From a virus, in the IMG/VR virus record IMGVR_UViG_3300026557_000006, positions 1-44,595 of that record: DNA of 44,595 nt, one strand, 5' to 3'. Below are positions 1 through 7,528 of the stretch, piece after piece. Within the stretch, counting starts at the first letter, position 1, and every line of letters begins with the position of its first letter. A model generated the notes under the pieces. It ran no database searches and had not been told where the DNA came from. It saw only the letters and a list, made by a program, of their open reading frames with translations. The position numbers and the translations under genes were made by a program.

Positions 1-144
1 CGGTGCACCTTTCGGCCTGCGCCGGCGAGCCGGTACAAGAAGGTCAACGAGAGCACCGCACTCGGTTTCCATCATGAGCCCCCCGGCTCAACGGCCCGGA
101 AACCTCACGATCGCTCGTTGGCCACGCCGGGTCATGTCACTCGA
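1..144. repeat. Left copy of 144-bp terminal direct repeat
   Basis: Bases 1-144 recur at 44452-44595 with one difference (T at 18, G at 44469). The repeat has no gene. It holds short inverted repeats (TGAGCC/GGCTCA at 75-90; CCGGC-rich segments) and ends just inside the ribosome-binding element of the first gene. This means either a circular genome whose contig ends overlap or a short direct terminal repeat; sequence alone cannot decide. The mismatch argues against an exact k-mer overlap artefact. Confidence 0.93.
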
Positions 145-153
145 AAGGTGATC
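136..153 (+). promoter_or_regulatory. Extended Shine-Dalgarno element, copy 1
   Basis: The 18-mer GTCACTCGAAAGGTGATC lies directly before the first ATG (155) and is repeated exactly at 42328-42345. Its core AAAGGTGATC is complementary to the 3' end of 16S rRNA (GATCACCT), so it is read as a strong ribosome-binding site. A related CTCGAAAGGTGATCGA precedes the minus-strand start at 38366. Confidence 0.6.
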
Positions 154-154
154 G

Positions 155-565
155 ATGCTAAAACCACCACGCGCCAGCGTTCCGTGCAACGGCTGCACCC
201 TCTGCTGCAAGGGTGACCTGATCGTGCTCCACCCTGAGGATGGCGACGATCCCAGCCAGTACGAGACCTACGTGGAGCGCAGTCCGCTCACCGGCAAGCC
301 GGTGCTGGCGCTCATGCGCAACGCCAAGAACGAGTGCGTTTATCTTGGTCATGACGGTTGCACCATCCACGAGCGGGCGCCGCTGATTTGCCGCGAGTTT
401 GATTGCCGGCGCATGTATAAGGCGCTCGATCGCAAGACCAGGCGTCGGGCCATCAGCACCGGCTGGATGACCAAGGACATCCTCGACGCGGGACGCAAGC
501 GTCTCCACACACTCGAGAACGAAGATGCGCCCCCCGCAAGTCATCGACAACTTCCTGCCGCGTGA
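155..565 (+). CDS. YkgJ-family cysteine-cluster (metal-binding) protein
   Basis: This 136-residue protein has an N-terminal C-x2-C-x2-CC cluster (Cys11, 14, 17, 18). A second group follows at about 61-84, with a CVYL segment (Cys61), Cys69, and a CREFDC segment containing Cys79 and Cys84. This is the signature of the YkgJ/UPF0153 family, proposed to bind zinc or iron-sulfur; the biochemical role is unknown. The start follows an excellent AAAGGTGATC site. Its 3' end overlaps the next gene by 41 bases. Pairing with an Fe(II)-dependent oxygenase suggests, by inference only, a role in iron handling or maturation. Confidence 0.8.
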   Translation: MLKPPRASVPCNGCTLCCKGDLIVLHPEDGDDPSQYETYVERSPLTGKPVLALMRNAKNECVYLGHDGCTIHERAPLICREFDCRRMYKALDRKTRRRAISTGWMTKDILDAGRKRLHTLENEDAPPASHRQLPAA

Positions 566-1574
566 CCTGGCCGACCGGTTGCGGGTCTTTGTCGAGGCGC
601 AGCCGATGGAGCATGGCGCCAAGTCGAACAAGCACACCGATCCGCACGGGCACTGGTCGTGGAAGCCGTTCACCGATTCAAGTGATAATCTGGCTGACAT
701 CTCCAGCGAACTGACACAGCGAGAGCTGGTTGATGCGTGGGAATTTGTCAGCCTTAATTTCGTTCAGAACATGAAGCTGATCCGCTGCTACATCAACGGC
801 TATGGCTACGGCGATGACGGCTACTTCCACACTGACTCTGATCGCGAGGGCGACGTCACCGTCATTCTGTATATCTGCTCTGAATGGCATCGGGACTGGG
901 CTGGCGAGACGATGACGGTGCACAATGGCGTCCTGACCGCCTTTATCCCGGTGCCAAATCGTTGTGTCATCCTTTCCTCCAACACCCCGCATGCAGCTCG
1001 TGCTGTCTCGCGCAAGTGCACGCGGCTGCGCCGCACCCTCATGTTCAAGTGCCGGCCACAGCGGAGCATGGATTTCGAGCGGTTGAGCCAGTTCCTGGTG
1101 TCGCACGGCGCCCACAAGATCGACCATGCCGAGGGCTCGCTGCACGATCATCTGGTGCGGGTGTACGAGTTGTTGGAGAAGCGCGGCATGCCGACGGAGG
1201 TGGCTTATGGCGGCGGGCTGCACTCGATCTACGGAACGAATTCTTTCAATAGGAAATTGCTGGAGCCTTACGGCTCGATCCGCGCGATGGTGGCCGGCAT
1301 GTTCAATCGTCGCTCCGAGGAGCTGGCCTGGCAGTTTTCTGTGCTGGCGCGGCCAGGGACTTTGGAAGACTTCGCATCATTTACGACCGCTGCAGATGAT
1401 CAGGTGGCGCTGAAATGCACTCACGCTGAACATTTGTTCATGCCGATGGCGGCGGCGCGGCAGCTGTGCTTGATCGAGTGCGCCAACCTGCAGGACCAAG
1501 GGTCGCTCGGCAGGTGGCCTAATCTCCTGAATATGTGGAACCAGACGAAAGATGGATCGGCTATCAATCAGTGA
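525..1574 (+). CDS. 2OG-Fe(II) oxygenase fused to DUF6817-like domain
   Basis: This 349-residue protein has two parts. Residues about 1-180 look like a prolyl-hydroxylase-type 2-oxoglutarate/Fe(II) dioxygenase: iron ligands His102 and Asp104 (in a FHTDSD motif) and His156 (TPHAARAV), with an arginine pair near 169-170 to hold 2-oxoglutarate. Residues about 187-300 match what I know of DUF6817, with conserved histidines around 201, 207-209 and 233 (GLHSIYGT). The substrate is unknown; hydroxylation of a host or virion protein is possible. It starts inside the YkgJ gene and its end overlaps the next small gene by 23 bases, so the three are probably translated together. Confidence 0.8.
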   Translation: MRPPQVIDNFLPRDLADRLRVFVEAQPMEHGAKSNKHTDPHGHWSWKPFTDSSDNLADISSELTQRELVDAWEFVSLNFVQNMKLIRCYINGYGYGDDGYFHTDSDREGDVTVILYICSEWHRDWAGETMTVHNGVLTAFIPVPNRCVILSSNTPHAARAVSRKCTRLRRTLMFKCRPQRSMDFERLSQFLVSHGAHKIDHAEGSLHDHLVRVYELLEKRGMPTEVAYGGGLHSIYGTNSFNRKLLEPYGSIRAMVAGMFNRRSEELAWQFSVLARPGTLEDFASFTTAADDQVALKCTHAEHLFMPMAAARQLCLIECANLQDQGSLGRWPNLLNMWNQTKDGSAINQ

Positions 1575-1779
1575 GCGCAAGCTGGCGGAGGCGCTGTATG
1601 TGCCAGATGAGGAATACGGGGTGGGTCTGCAACGCGACGGCAAGCCGCACCGCGTTCCGATCCAGCGCGCCATCGCGCTCTACAACATCTTCGGCGCCTG
1701 GTCGCGGGTGGCGCGGGCGCTTGGCTTCACCGAGATTGGGGTGAGGACGGCAGTACGTAAGCACGATAGGAGATTGTGA
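1552..1779 (+). CDS. Small HTH-like protein
   Basis: This 75-residue basic protein overlaps the oxygenase gene and ends in a TGATG overlap with the endolysin start. The stretch from about residue 37 to 70 (IQRAIALYNIFGAWSRVARALGF followed by a TAVRKH helix) has the spacing of a helix-turn-helix, as in small phage regulators. I do not recognise a named family. Position suggests a small accessory DNA-binding protein at the front of the lysis cluster. Confidence 0.6.
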   Translation: MDRLSISERKLAEALYVPDEEYGVGLQRDGKPHRVPIQRAIALYNIFGAWSRVARALGFTEIGVRTAVRKHDRRL

Positions 1780-2438
1780 TGACCATAGCCACCGAGGCGG
1801 TCAGCTTCATCCTGGCGCAGGAGGACGGCGACCAGGTCTATTACGAGAAGACCGAGGAGCATTGGGACTGGCCGGGTGGCGCCAGCGGCCCGACCATCGG
1901 GGTCGGCTACGATTGCGGCTACACTACGCACGATCAATGCACCGCCGACTGGAAGGGCATCGTCGACGATATCACGCTGCTGGCTATCCAGCACGGCGTC
2001 GGCCGCGTCGGCAACAGCGCCCACATGTTCGTTATGGACAACCGCCGCGACGTGACGGTGACCTGGGCGCAGGCGGTGCGCCAGTTCACCGAGCGCGAGC
2101 TGCCGAAGCAGGAAGCGCTGGCGCGCAAGACCTTGCCGAATTGGGATCTGCTGTCGCCGCTGTCGGGCGGTGCCCTGGTGTCGCTCGGCTACAATCGCGG
2201 CTGGGGCGGCTTTCACTCGACCTTGCCGCGGTTTCGTGAGATGTACGCCATCACTGCCTACATGGCGCAAGGGCGCTGGCCGTATATTCCGACAGCTATG
2301 GCGCAGATGGTGCGGCTGTGGCCCAATGTGACGCAGCTGCGCCGGCGCCGGGCGCTCGAGGCGCAGATGTTCGCGCGCGGGCTCGAGGACTGCAAGCCGT
2401 TACATCAAGACCCACCGGTGCCGCCGGTGGTAGCATGA
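1779..2438 (+). CDS. Endolysin (GH24-like lysozyme/muramidase)
   Basis: This 219-residue soluble protein should cleave the peptidoglycan glycan strand for lysis. Glu15 lies at the end of the first helix (FILAQED). It is followed by Asp30 and a GPTIGVGYDCGY segment with Thr39, which fits the E-(8-20)-D/C-T triad of T4-type/pesticin-like lysozymes. A SLGYNRGWGGF segment near 130 and an LRRRRALE segment near 190 also recur in GH24 enzymes. There is no signal peptide, so it should need a holin. The ATG at 1779 is chosen over a GTG at 1776 because AGGAG at 1768-1772 is correctly spaced. Exact glycosidase class is inferred. Confidence 0.78.
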   Translation: MTIATEAVSFILAQEDGDQVYYEKTEEHWDWPGGASGPTIGVGYDCGYTTHDQCTADWKGIVDDITLLAIQHGVGRVGNSAHMFVMDNRRDVTVTWAQAVRQFTERELPKQEALARKTLPNWDLLSPLSGGALVSLGYNRGWGGFHSTLPRFREMYAITAYMAQGRWPYIPTAMAQMVRLWPNVTQLRRRRALEAQMFARGLEDCKPLHQDPPVPPVVA

Positions 2439-2461
2439 ACTGGAAACCAAAGGAGAGCGTG

Positions 2462-2773
2462 ATGGCTGATACGATCCAGGAAATCGAAACTGCGGTCACC
2501 GCCCTGCAGACGGTCTCGCCGGCGATCGGCGCCTTGGTGGGCGCCTTGGTGCCTGGAGCCGCGCCGATCATGACGATGGCGGTGCCTTTCTTGTCCATCA
2601 TCAACGAGATTCTCGCCAGCATCGAGACCCTCAAGGCGGGCGGCACCTCGCACGCGGCGGCGGTGGCGATCGTCGGCCAGGCCGTCAGCTCGATCGGACA
2701 GCAGCTGGTTGCCGCGGTGCCGGCGCCGGTGGCTTCCGCGGCCGCGCCTGTTGCGCCTATCGTCGCCTCATGA
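2462..2773 (+). CDS. Putative holin-like hydrophobic protein
   Basis: The product is 103 residues, Ala/Val/Pro-rich, with a hydrophobic stretch at about 16-50 (IGALVGALVPGAAPIMTMAVPFLSII reduced to its key pattern: alternating Gly/Ala/Leu/Val with PGAAP). It starts at ATG 2462 after AAAGGAG. It lies directly after the endolysin and overlaps the next membrane gene by ATGA, which makes a lysis role likely. No specific holin family is recognised. Confidence 0.6.
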   Translation: MADTIQEIETAVTALQTVSPAIGALVGALVPGAAPIMTMAVPFLSIINEILASIETLKAGGTSHAAAVAIVGQAVSSIGQQLVAAVPAPVASAAAPVAPIVAS

Positions 2774-3012
2774 CCCTTGCTGAAACCTGGCCGTGGTGGT
2801 TGGGCGGCTTGCTGTTCCTCTTGTGGTTTGCCTGGTTCGAGTGGTGGGCCTTCGCCCATCCCAGCCGCAGCTGGACATTGTCGCGCACCGTCGCCTTCGT
2901 GGGTGCGCGCTGGCCGTTCTCCATCGTGCTGGTGGCTCTGACCGTAGGCTCGCTGCTGACCCACTTCTATTGGCCGTGGGCGGCTAATCCGCTTGGCCCC
3001 GGAGGAGGTTGA
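2770..3012 (+). CDS. Small two-helix membrane protein, lysis cluster
   Basis: This 80-residue, Trp-rich protein has two predicted membrane helices, at about 9-28 (WWLGGLLFLLWFAWFEWW) and 50-68 (FSIVLVALTVGSLLTHFYW). It overlaps the previous gene by ATGA. Size, topology and place after the endolysin fit a holin or antiholin, but sequence alone does not decide which of the neighbouring membrane genes is the holin. Confidence 0.7.
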   Translation: MTLAETWPWWLGGLLFLLWFAWFEWWAFAHPSRSWTLSRTVAFVGARWPFSIVLVALTVGSLLTHFYWPWAANPLGPGGG

Positions 3013-3073
3013 AAGAAAATTTTCTTGTTGCTGAAATGACACAGCTTTGAGCGAGAGGGGCTGTTAGCGTTTC

Positions 3074-3148
3074 GCTGCCGTAGCTCAGAGAAAGAGCAAC
3101 TGATTTGTAATCAGTAGGTCGGTGGTTCAATTCCATCCGGCAGCACCA
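3074..3148 (+). tRNA. tRNA-Thr (anticodon TGT)
   Basis: A 75-nt cloverleaf: acceptor arms GCTGCCG (3074-3080) and CGGCAGC pair perfectly, followed by ACCA. The D-arm has TAGCTCAG...GAGC. The anticodon stem ACTGA/TCAGT holds loop TTTGTAA with anticodon TGT. The T-arm has GGTTCAATTCC. The CCA is encoded. It sits 17 bases before the outer-membrane protein gene and about 60 bases after the lysis genes, so it may be cotranscribed with a late transcript. Confidence 0.95.
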
Positions 3149-3164
3149 AACAAAGGAGATCGTG

Positions 3165-3878
3165 ATGAAATATCTGATGATTCCGCTGGCGGCCTTGGCC
3201 GTCATCTTGAGCGGCCTGGCGCACGCAGCCGACATGCGCCAGCCGGTTCCGTACATGAAGGCGGTGCCTGCTCTTGAGCTCTATTCCTGGAGCGGGCTCT
3301 ACTTCACCGGTTATGCTCAGTACGGTGCCAACTTCACCAACCAGACCACGCAAGCGCTCGGTGCCAGCATCGATCTCGGTGCCGCTCCGCATGGGCCCGG
3401 CCTCGGCGGTTCGCTGTCGCTGCTTTATCAGCTGCCGGCCTCGCCGTGGGTGCTGGGGCTGCGGGCCGACATGAGCTGGGCCAACCTGCAGGGCACCGGC
3501 GCGCTGGCGACCGGCGGCAACGCGCTCCTGGTGTCGAACGCCACCAACTACCTGGGCTCGCTCAATGGCATCTTCGGCTACACGCTCGGCTCCGACCAGA
3601 AGCTCCTCGCCTACCTGACCGGCGGCGCCGGCTTCGGTGGCGCCAAGCCGAACCTCCAGGTCAACGGCCTGGCGCAAGGTCTCAGCGATACCTCCATCGG
3701 CTACGATATCGGCGGTGGTCTGGCGTATGCGCTGAGCCCGAACTGGTCGATGTTCATCGAGGGCGACTACTTCAAGCTCGGCGGCAAGTCGGTGACCATC
3801 CCCAGCCTGGGGGTCACCTCCAACGCCGCCTACGATATCTTTATGCAGAAGGCAGGGTTTTCGTTTAGGCTGCCCTGA
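3165..3878 (+). CDS. Outer-membrane beta-barrel protein (Omp25/RopB-like)
   Basis: This 237-residue protein has a clear Sec signal peptide (residues 1-22, MKYLMIPLAAL...LAHA, cleavage before ADM). Alternating aromatic/Gly strands typical of small rhizobial porin-like barrels follow: YSWSGLYFTGYAQYG near the mature N-terminus, repeated GGGLAYALSP/FIEGDYF strands, and a C-terminal strand ending KAGFSFRLP. The barrel would insert into the host outer membrane. Strong SD AAAGGAGAT; ATG 3165 is chosen over GTG 3162. It stands alone between a tRNA and a terminator, the usual arrangement of a phage moron gene. A surface-altering or superinfection-exclusion role is inferred. Confidence 0.85.
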   Translation: MKYLMIPLAALAVILSGLAHAADMRQPVPYMKAVPALELYSWSGLYFTGYAQYGANFTNQTTQALGASIDLGAAPHGPGLGGSLSLLYQLPASPWVLGLRADMSWANLQGTGALATGGNALLVSNATNYLGSLNGIFGYTLGSDQKLLAYLTGGAGFGGAKPNLQVNGLAQGLSDTSIGYDIGGGLAYALSPNWSMFIEGDYFKLGGKSVTIPSLGVTSNAAYDIFMQKAGFSFRLP

Positions 3879-3902
3879 CCCGTACGACAGGGACTTGCTC
3901 TG

Positions 3903-3940
3903 GGGCCGGTGGGGTGACATCCTACCGGCCCTTTTCTTTT
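3903..3940 (+). terminator. Rho-independent terminator after barrel gene
   Basis: Inverted repeat GGGCCGGT (3903-3910) / ACCGGCCC (3924-3931) with a 13-nt loop, followed by TTTTCTTTT. It closes the tRNA/barrel unit before the packaging genes. Confidence 0.85.
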
Positions 3941-3951
3941 GCGAGGACGAC

Positions 3952-4230
3952 ATGGACAATGGCGGACCGCTGACAAAAGAAATGTTGATCGCATGGATCG
4001 CGCGCGGGTTTCTGGTTGCCGCCACCACCATTGGTGTTCCTATCACCGGCTACATGTTGACACGTGTCCTGGAGAAGTCGGATGAGGTGGTTGTTACCGT
4101 TCATAGCCACGACACTTCGCTGGAAGTCCTCAAGCAGGGCAATTCTGAAATCAAGGACAAGCTCGGGGTGATCCATGATGAGCTACAAGATCACGAGAAC
4201 CGCATCCGTAGCTTAGAGAGGCCACGATGA
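3952..4230 (+). CDS. Membrane-anchored coiled-coil protein (holin/spanin-like)
   Basis: The product is 92 residues with one membrane helix at about 12-35 (AWIARGFLVAATTIGVPITGYML) and a charged C-terminal helix with heptad spacing (about 55-90). GAGGAC precedes the ATG. It is the first gene after the terminator and overlaps the next gene by ATGA. The topology fits a holin-type or inner-membrane spanin-type accessory protein; family not recognised. Confidence 0.65.
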   Translation: MDNGGPLTKEMLIAWIARGFLVAATTIGVPITGYMLTRVLEKSDEVVVTVHSHDTSLEVLKQGNSEIKDKLGVIHDELQDHENRIRSLERPR

Positions 4231-4523
4231 AGCGAGGTCCGATCCGCGTCCCGCAGGACGATCCATCCAGCCCTTACGCCAAGTTTGACGACAACGACAA
4301 GCCAGAGGAGGTGCAGCTGCCTCCTGGCACCGTGATCGATGTTGGGGTCGCCAAGTTCCTGGAAATGGCCGGGCTGCACTGGCCGAATCAGGAAGGCGGC
4401 TTCAAGCTCACCTCGTTCGATATCCGCAACGATCGCCAGCTGCGCATGACCTTGGGGCTGGTCTACATGGCGATGCTGGAGGCGGACGAGGACTTGGCCA
4501 AGCAGATCCTTGGTGATGATTGA
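4227..4523 (+). CDS. Hypothetical protein preceding large terminase
   Basis: This 98-residue acidic protein overlaps both neighbours (ATGA upstream, TTGA downstream). Its position immediately before the large terminase is where a small terminase subunit is normally found. I see no clear helix-turn-helix, so that assignment rests on context only. A compact fold is suggested by the patterned middle (residues 35-70). Confidence 0.65.
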   Translation: MKRGPIRVPQDDPSSPYAKFDDNDKPEEVQLPPGTVIDVGVAKFLEMAGLHWPNQEGGFKLTSFDIRNDRQLRMTLGLVYMAMLEADEDLAKQILGDD

Positions 4524-6364
4524 TCACGCAAGGGCTGCGCCTTCCGTCGATCAAGGTGGCGCCGTTCCCGCGCAAGAAGTTCCTCGATTTCTGCTCACAC
4601 CTGCGAATTCAAACCAAAGACTTCGGCATGATCCCCATGCAAATGCTGGGGACGCAAAGTTATGTTCTCGATCAGATCTGCGAGGCAGTCGACCGTGGCG
4701 TCACCACCATCCTGATCCTCAAGGCACGCCAGCTCGGCATGACCACGTTCTTCATCGCCCTCGATCTGTTTTGGGCGATGGAATATTCCGGGCTGCTCGG
4801 CGCCTTCGTGACGCACACCGACCAGGCCAAAGCGTTCTTTCGCAACACCATCAAAATCTACTTCGCCAACCTGCCGCGCACGCACCGGGTCAAGTGGGAC
4901 CAGGAAAACCGCGACATGATCGTGCTGAAAAACGGGTCATTGCTGCAGTACCTCGTCGCTGGCACGAAGGAGAAGACGAAGGGTGGTCTCGGTCGCAGCT
5001 CGGCCAACAATTTTATACACGCGACTGAGGTGGCTTTCTGGGGCTCCCCAGACGACCTCAACGAGCTCTCGGCCACCATGTCTACGCACTACCCGCATCG
5101 CCTTAAAATCGAGGAGACTACCGCCAACGGCTTCAATTTTTGGGAGGAGCGGTGGCGAGAAGGAAAAGAGGACCCAACCATCTGCTGCATCTTCGTCGGC
5201 TGGTGGCGGCATGACCACTACTCCTATTCGGACGAGCACCCCTGGTTCCTGCTCTATATGCCCAAGGGGCACGATACGCCACTGACCCGGCTCGAGCGCA
5301 CGCGCTACAACGCGGTGGAAAAGCGTTACGGCATCAAGGTCTCGCACAATCAGATCGCCTGGTATCGCTGGAAGCTGGAGACCGAGAACTACGGCGATCA
5401 AACCAAGATGGATGAGATGTTCCCTTGGCTGGAGGAGGATGCCTTCGTCTCCACTGGGGCGCAGTTCTTTTCTTCACCGCACATCACCGAGGCAGCGAAG
5501 AAGGCACGCACCATCAAGTTCATGCCGTTCAAGTACGAGATGGGCGATCACTGGCGCGACACCAGCGTGGTTGCGGTCAGGACACCGAGGGCAGAACTTA
5601 AAGTTTGGGAGGAGGCCGATCCAAATGGACACTATGCCATCGGCTGCGACCCGGCCTACGGTTCCGGACCCGACGCCGACAGCTCTGTCATCCACGTTGC
5701 GCGATGCTTTTCTGATCGCGTCGTTCAAGTCGCTGAGTTCGTCACCCCCCTCGTTTCAACCTACCAATGCGCTTGGGCTCTGTGCCACCTGGCGGGTTAC
5801 TATCGCAATGTCATGGTGAACCTGGAGATCACCGGACCCGGCGAAGCCGTCTTCAACGAGATGAACAAGCTGCGGCGGGAGACGCAGATGATGGTCGACC
5901 GTACCCCGGACGGGAAGATTTCTTACGATCTGCGTCTGGTGCTGACCATGATGCGGCACTTTCTTTACTCGCGCGTCGACTCACTGACCCAACAATTGGC
6001 CTATCAGTGGCGCACCTCCGGCTCCAACAAGTTCGGCATGATGGCGGCGTTCAAGGATGCGTTCGAATTGGGCCGCTACGAGGTACGCTCGCTTTTCCTG
6101 CTCGAGGAGATGAAGACGATTGTGATCGACGGCGGCCAGGTCGAGGCCGAATCGGGCAAGAAGGACGACAGGGTGATGGCCGGAGCGCTGGCGCACGAGG
6201 CGCATCGGCGCTGGATTCAGCCAAAACTCGAGGCCTTGGGCTTGACCTACGCCCGCGCGATGGCGGAAAAGGAAGGTCATGGGCCCTCTTTGGCCGAAAA
6301 AGTGGCCATCAACTACCTGAAAATGCAAGGTTTGGGCGATATTTTGCGCCCTCCGGAGCTCTGA
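4520..6364 (+). CDS. terL: Terminase large subunit (DNA-packaging ATPase/nuclease)
   Basis: This 614-residue motor protein has both canonical domains. The ATPase part shows an Arg-type Walker A, LKARQLGMTT (residues 68-76), and Walker B/catalytic Glu in IHATEVAFW (Glu170). A coupling-type segment SATMSTHYPHRLKIEETT ends near 201. The RNase H-like nuclease shows Asp377 in IGCDPAYGSG, Glu436 in LEITGPG, and Asp549/Asp550 in KKDDRVMAGA. It cuts concatemers and pumps DNA into the prohead through the portal. The in-frame start is TTG 4520, overlapping the previous stop; the SD is weak, so a nearby GTG remains possible. Confidence 0.95.
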   Translation: MITQGLRLPSIKVAPFPRKKFLDFCSHLRIQTKDFGMIPMQMLGTQSYVLDQICEAVDRGVTTILILKARQLGMTTFFIALDLFWAMEYSGLLGAFVTHTDQAKAFFRNTIKIYFANLPRTHRVKWDQENRDMIVLKNGSLLQYLVAGTKEKTKGGLGRSSANNFIHATEVAFWGSPDDLNELSATMSTHYPHRLKIEETTANGFNFWEERWREGKEDPTICCIFVGWWRHDHYSYSDEHPWFLLYMPKGHDTPLTRLERTRYNAVEKRYGIKVSHNQIAWYRWKLETENYGDQTKMDEMFPWLEEDAFVSTGAQFFSSPHITEAAKKARTIKFMPFKYEMGDHWRDTSVVAVRTPRAELKVWEEADPNGHYAIGCDPAYGSGPDADSSVIHVARCFSDRVVQVAEFVTPLVSTYQCAWALCHLAGYYRNVMVNLEITGPGEAVFNEMNKLRRETQMMVDRTPDGKISYDLRLVLTMMRHFLYSRVDSLTQQLAYQWRTSGSNKFGMMAAFKDAFELGRYEVRSLFLLEEMKTIVIDGGQVEAESGKKDDRVMAGALAHEAHRRWIQPKLEALGLTYARAMAEKEGHGPSLAEKVAINYLKMQGLGDILRPPEL

Positions 6365-6365
6365 C

Positions 6366-6704
6366 ATGTCGGTTTACGAAGGTGCCGTGAAGTTTAAGCC
6401 TCCGGCGGAGATCGACCCGGTCGAAGAAGCCGCAAGCTACGTCAACCATCATTGGTTTCAGCAGCTCGTTGCCGTGAAAAGCGAGTGCTACCGCTGTCAC
6501 GCCCAATCGCCGATCGTGCACCTGCCTTACGCCGGCGTGCTTGCCTTCGGCAACCCGCAAATGCTCAGGCGCGGCCACGGCGGTGCCCACACCAAGCCGC
6601 GCGACATCACCGATGAGGCGAAGAAAGCCTTCGCCGCCGTCGGCTGGAAGTTCCAGCTGCGCCGCAGCTACTGTCCAAAATGCAAAGACCTGGGGAGCAC
6701 GTAG
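6366..6704 (+). CDS. Small zinc-ribbon-like protein
   Basis: The protein has 112 residues with two CxxC pairs: CYRC near residue 41 and CPKC near 105. Together they could bind one zinc ion. Start is two bases after the terminase stop. Family not recognised; it belongs to the packaging operon by spacing. Confidence 0.7.
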   Translation: MSVYEGAVKFKPPAEIDPVEEAASYVNHHWFQQLVAVKSECYRCHAQSPIVHLPYAGVLAFGNPQMLRRGHGGAHTKPRDITDEAKKAFAAVGWKFQLRRSYCPKCKDLGST

Positions 6705-6761
6705 ATCACGCATGAAGAAATAGTCAGGTGGTTCCGTCGTTTCAGGTTCGACCCCGAGTTT

Positions 6762-7046
6762 TTGAACGAGAACGGTGCCCATTCCGTTCCGATCACGGAA
6801 TTCTGCCGCTTCGCCGGCGTCTGCCGCCCGCATTTCTACCGAATCATGCGCGGTGAATCGCCACTGACGCAGAACATCAACCTACGCCTCACCCACGCCA
6901 TTGAAGCTATCATTGACGGGCTACGCTGGACGCCGGTCCGCTCCGGCAACAAGCCTGGTCTCAACAACAAATGGATCATGGTCAACCCCGGAAAGTACCA
7001 AAAGCTTGCGCGCTATGAGCGGCAGAATAGGCCGGCGGCGCCATGA
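6762..7046 (+). CDS. HTH protein; true N-terminus probably upstream
   Basis: The strict open frame with a usable codon starts at TTG 6762 (94 residues). Codon-like sequence continues in the same frame up to about 6717 (EEIVRWFRRFRFDPEFL). ATG 6712 is one base out of phase with this: one extra G after it would give a clean MEEIVRWFRRF start. The core, about residues 10-50 (EFCRFAGVCRPHFYRIMRG), reads as an XRE-type helix-turn-helix. Overlaps the next gene by ATGA. A DNA-binding role within the packaging operon is likely; a small terminase role is an open alternative. Confidence 0.65.
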   Translation: MNENGAHSVPITEFCRFAGVCRPHFYRIMRGESPLTQNINLRLTHAIEAIIDGLRWTPVRSGNKPGLNNKWIMVNPGKYQKLARYERQNRPAAP

Positions 7047-7528
7047 TCTATCGCAGCTGGTTCTGTCTCAACAAGCATTGCAAGAGCGAATTCACGGTGG
7101 CCGACGCCGATCATCCACCATGCCCGCGCTGCGGCGGTCTGCACGTGCGCTGGCTGCCGAAGCCCTTCGGCATCAAGTCGGAGCGCACCAAGCAGGCCGA
7201 CAAGGCGGTCAAGGAGGTGATCGAGACCTACGGCGACAAGAACTACGTGTCGCCGACGCGCTACGAGCGCATGGAGCCTCGCCACAATCCGATACCGATC
7301 AAGGGGCAGACACGCAAATATGTCGCCCCCGGCATGGATGGCTGGGCGGCGGAGATCCCGGTCGACAAGAACGGGCATTATTTCTCATCGTACTGCGCTC
7401 CGACCGGGGTGACGGCTCCCGTCTCGGCCGCGCTCAACGCGCGCACGCCGGTGTCGACGCAGTCGCCCAGCCCCACCGGGTCGGTGCCGAAATTCGAGGC
7501 CCGCAGCACGCAAAGGAGAGTTCCGTGA
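7043..7528 (+). CDS. Zinc-ribbon protein preceding portal
   Basis: This 161-residue protein has an N-terminal zinc ribbon: Cys8 and Cys13 (FCLNKHC), then CPRCGG near 27. A basic middle and a Pro/Ser/Thr-rich C-terminal tail follow. The ribbon resembles FmdB-type regulators, but that is only a local resemblance. Both ends overlap neighbours (ATGA and GTGA), indicating translational coupling. Confidence 0.75.
   Translation: MIYRSWFCLNKHCKSEFTVADADHPPCPRCGGLHVRWLPKPFGIKSERTKQADKAVKEVIETYGDKNYVSPTRYERMEPRHNPIPIKGQTRKYVAPGMDGWAAEIPVDKNGHYFSSYCAPTGVTAPVSAALNARTPVSTQSPSPTGSVPKFEARSTQRRVP

Noticed and set aside
2984-3256. Minus-strand open frame containing NHRPTDYKSVALSLSYG
   Set aside because: This peptide is the reverse-strand translation of the tRNA-Thr gene, a familiar annotation artefact.
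6901-7524. N-terminal extension of the portal frame
   Set aside because: Arg/Gly/His-rich shadow of the upstream zinc-ribbon and HTH genes; the GTG at 7525 has a proper SD.
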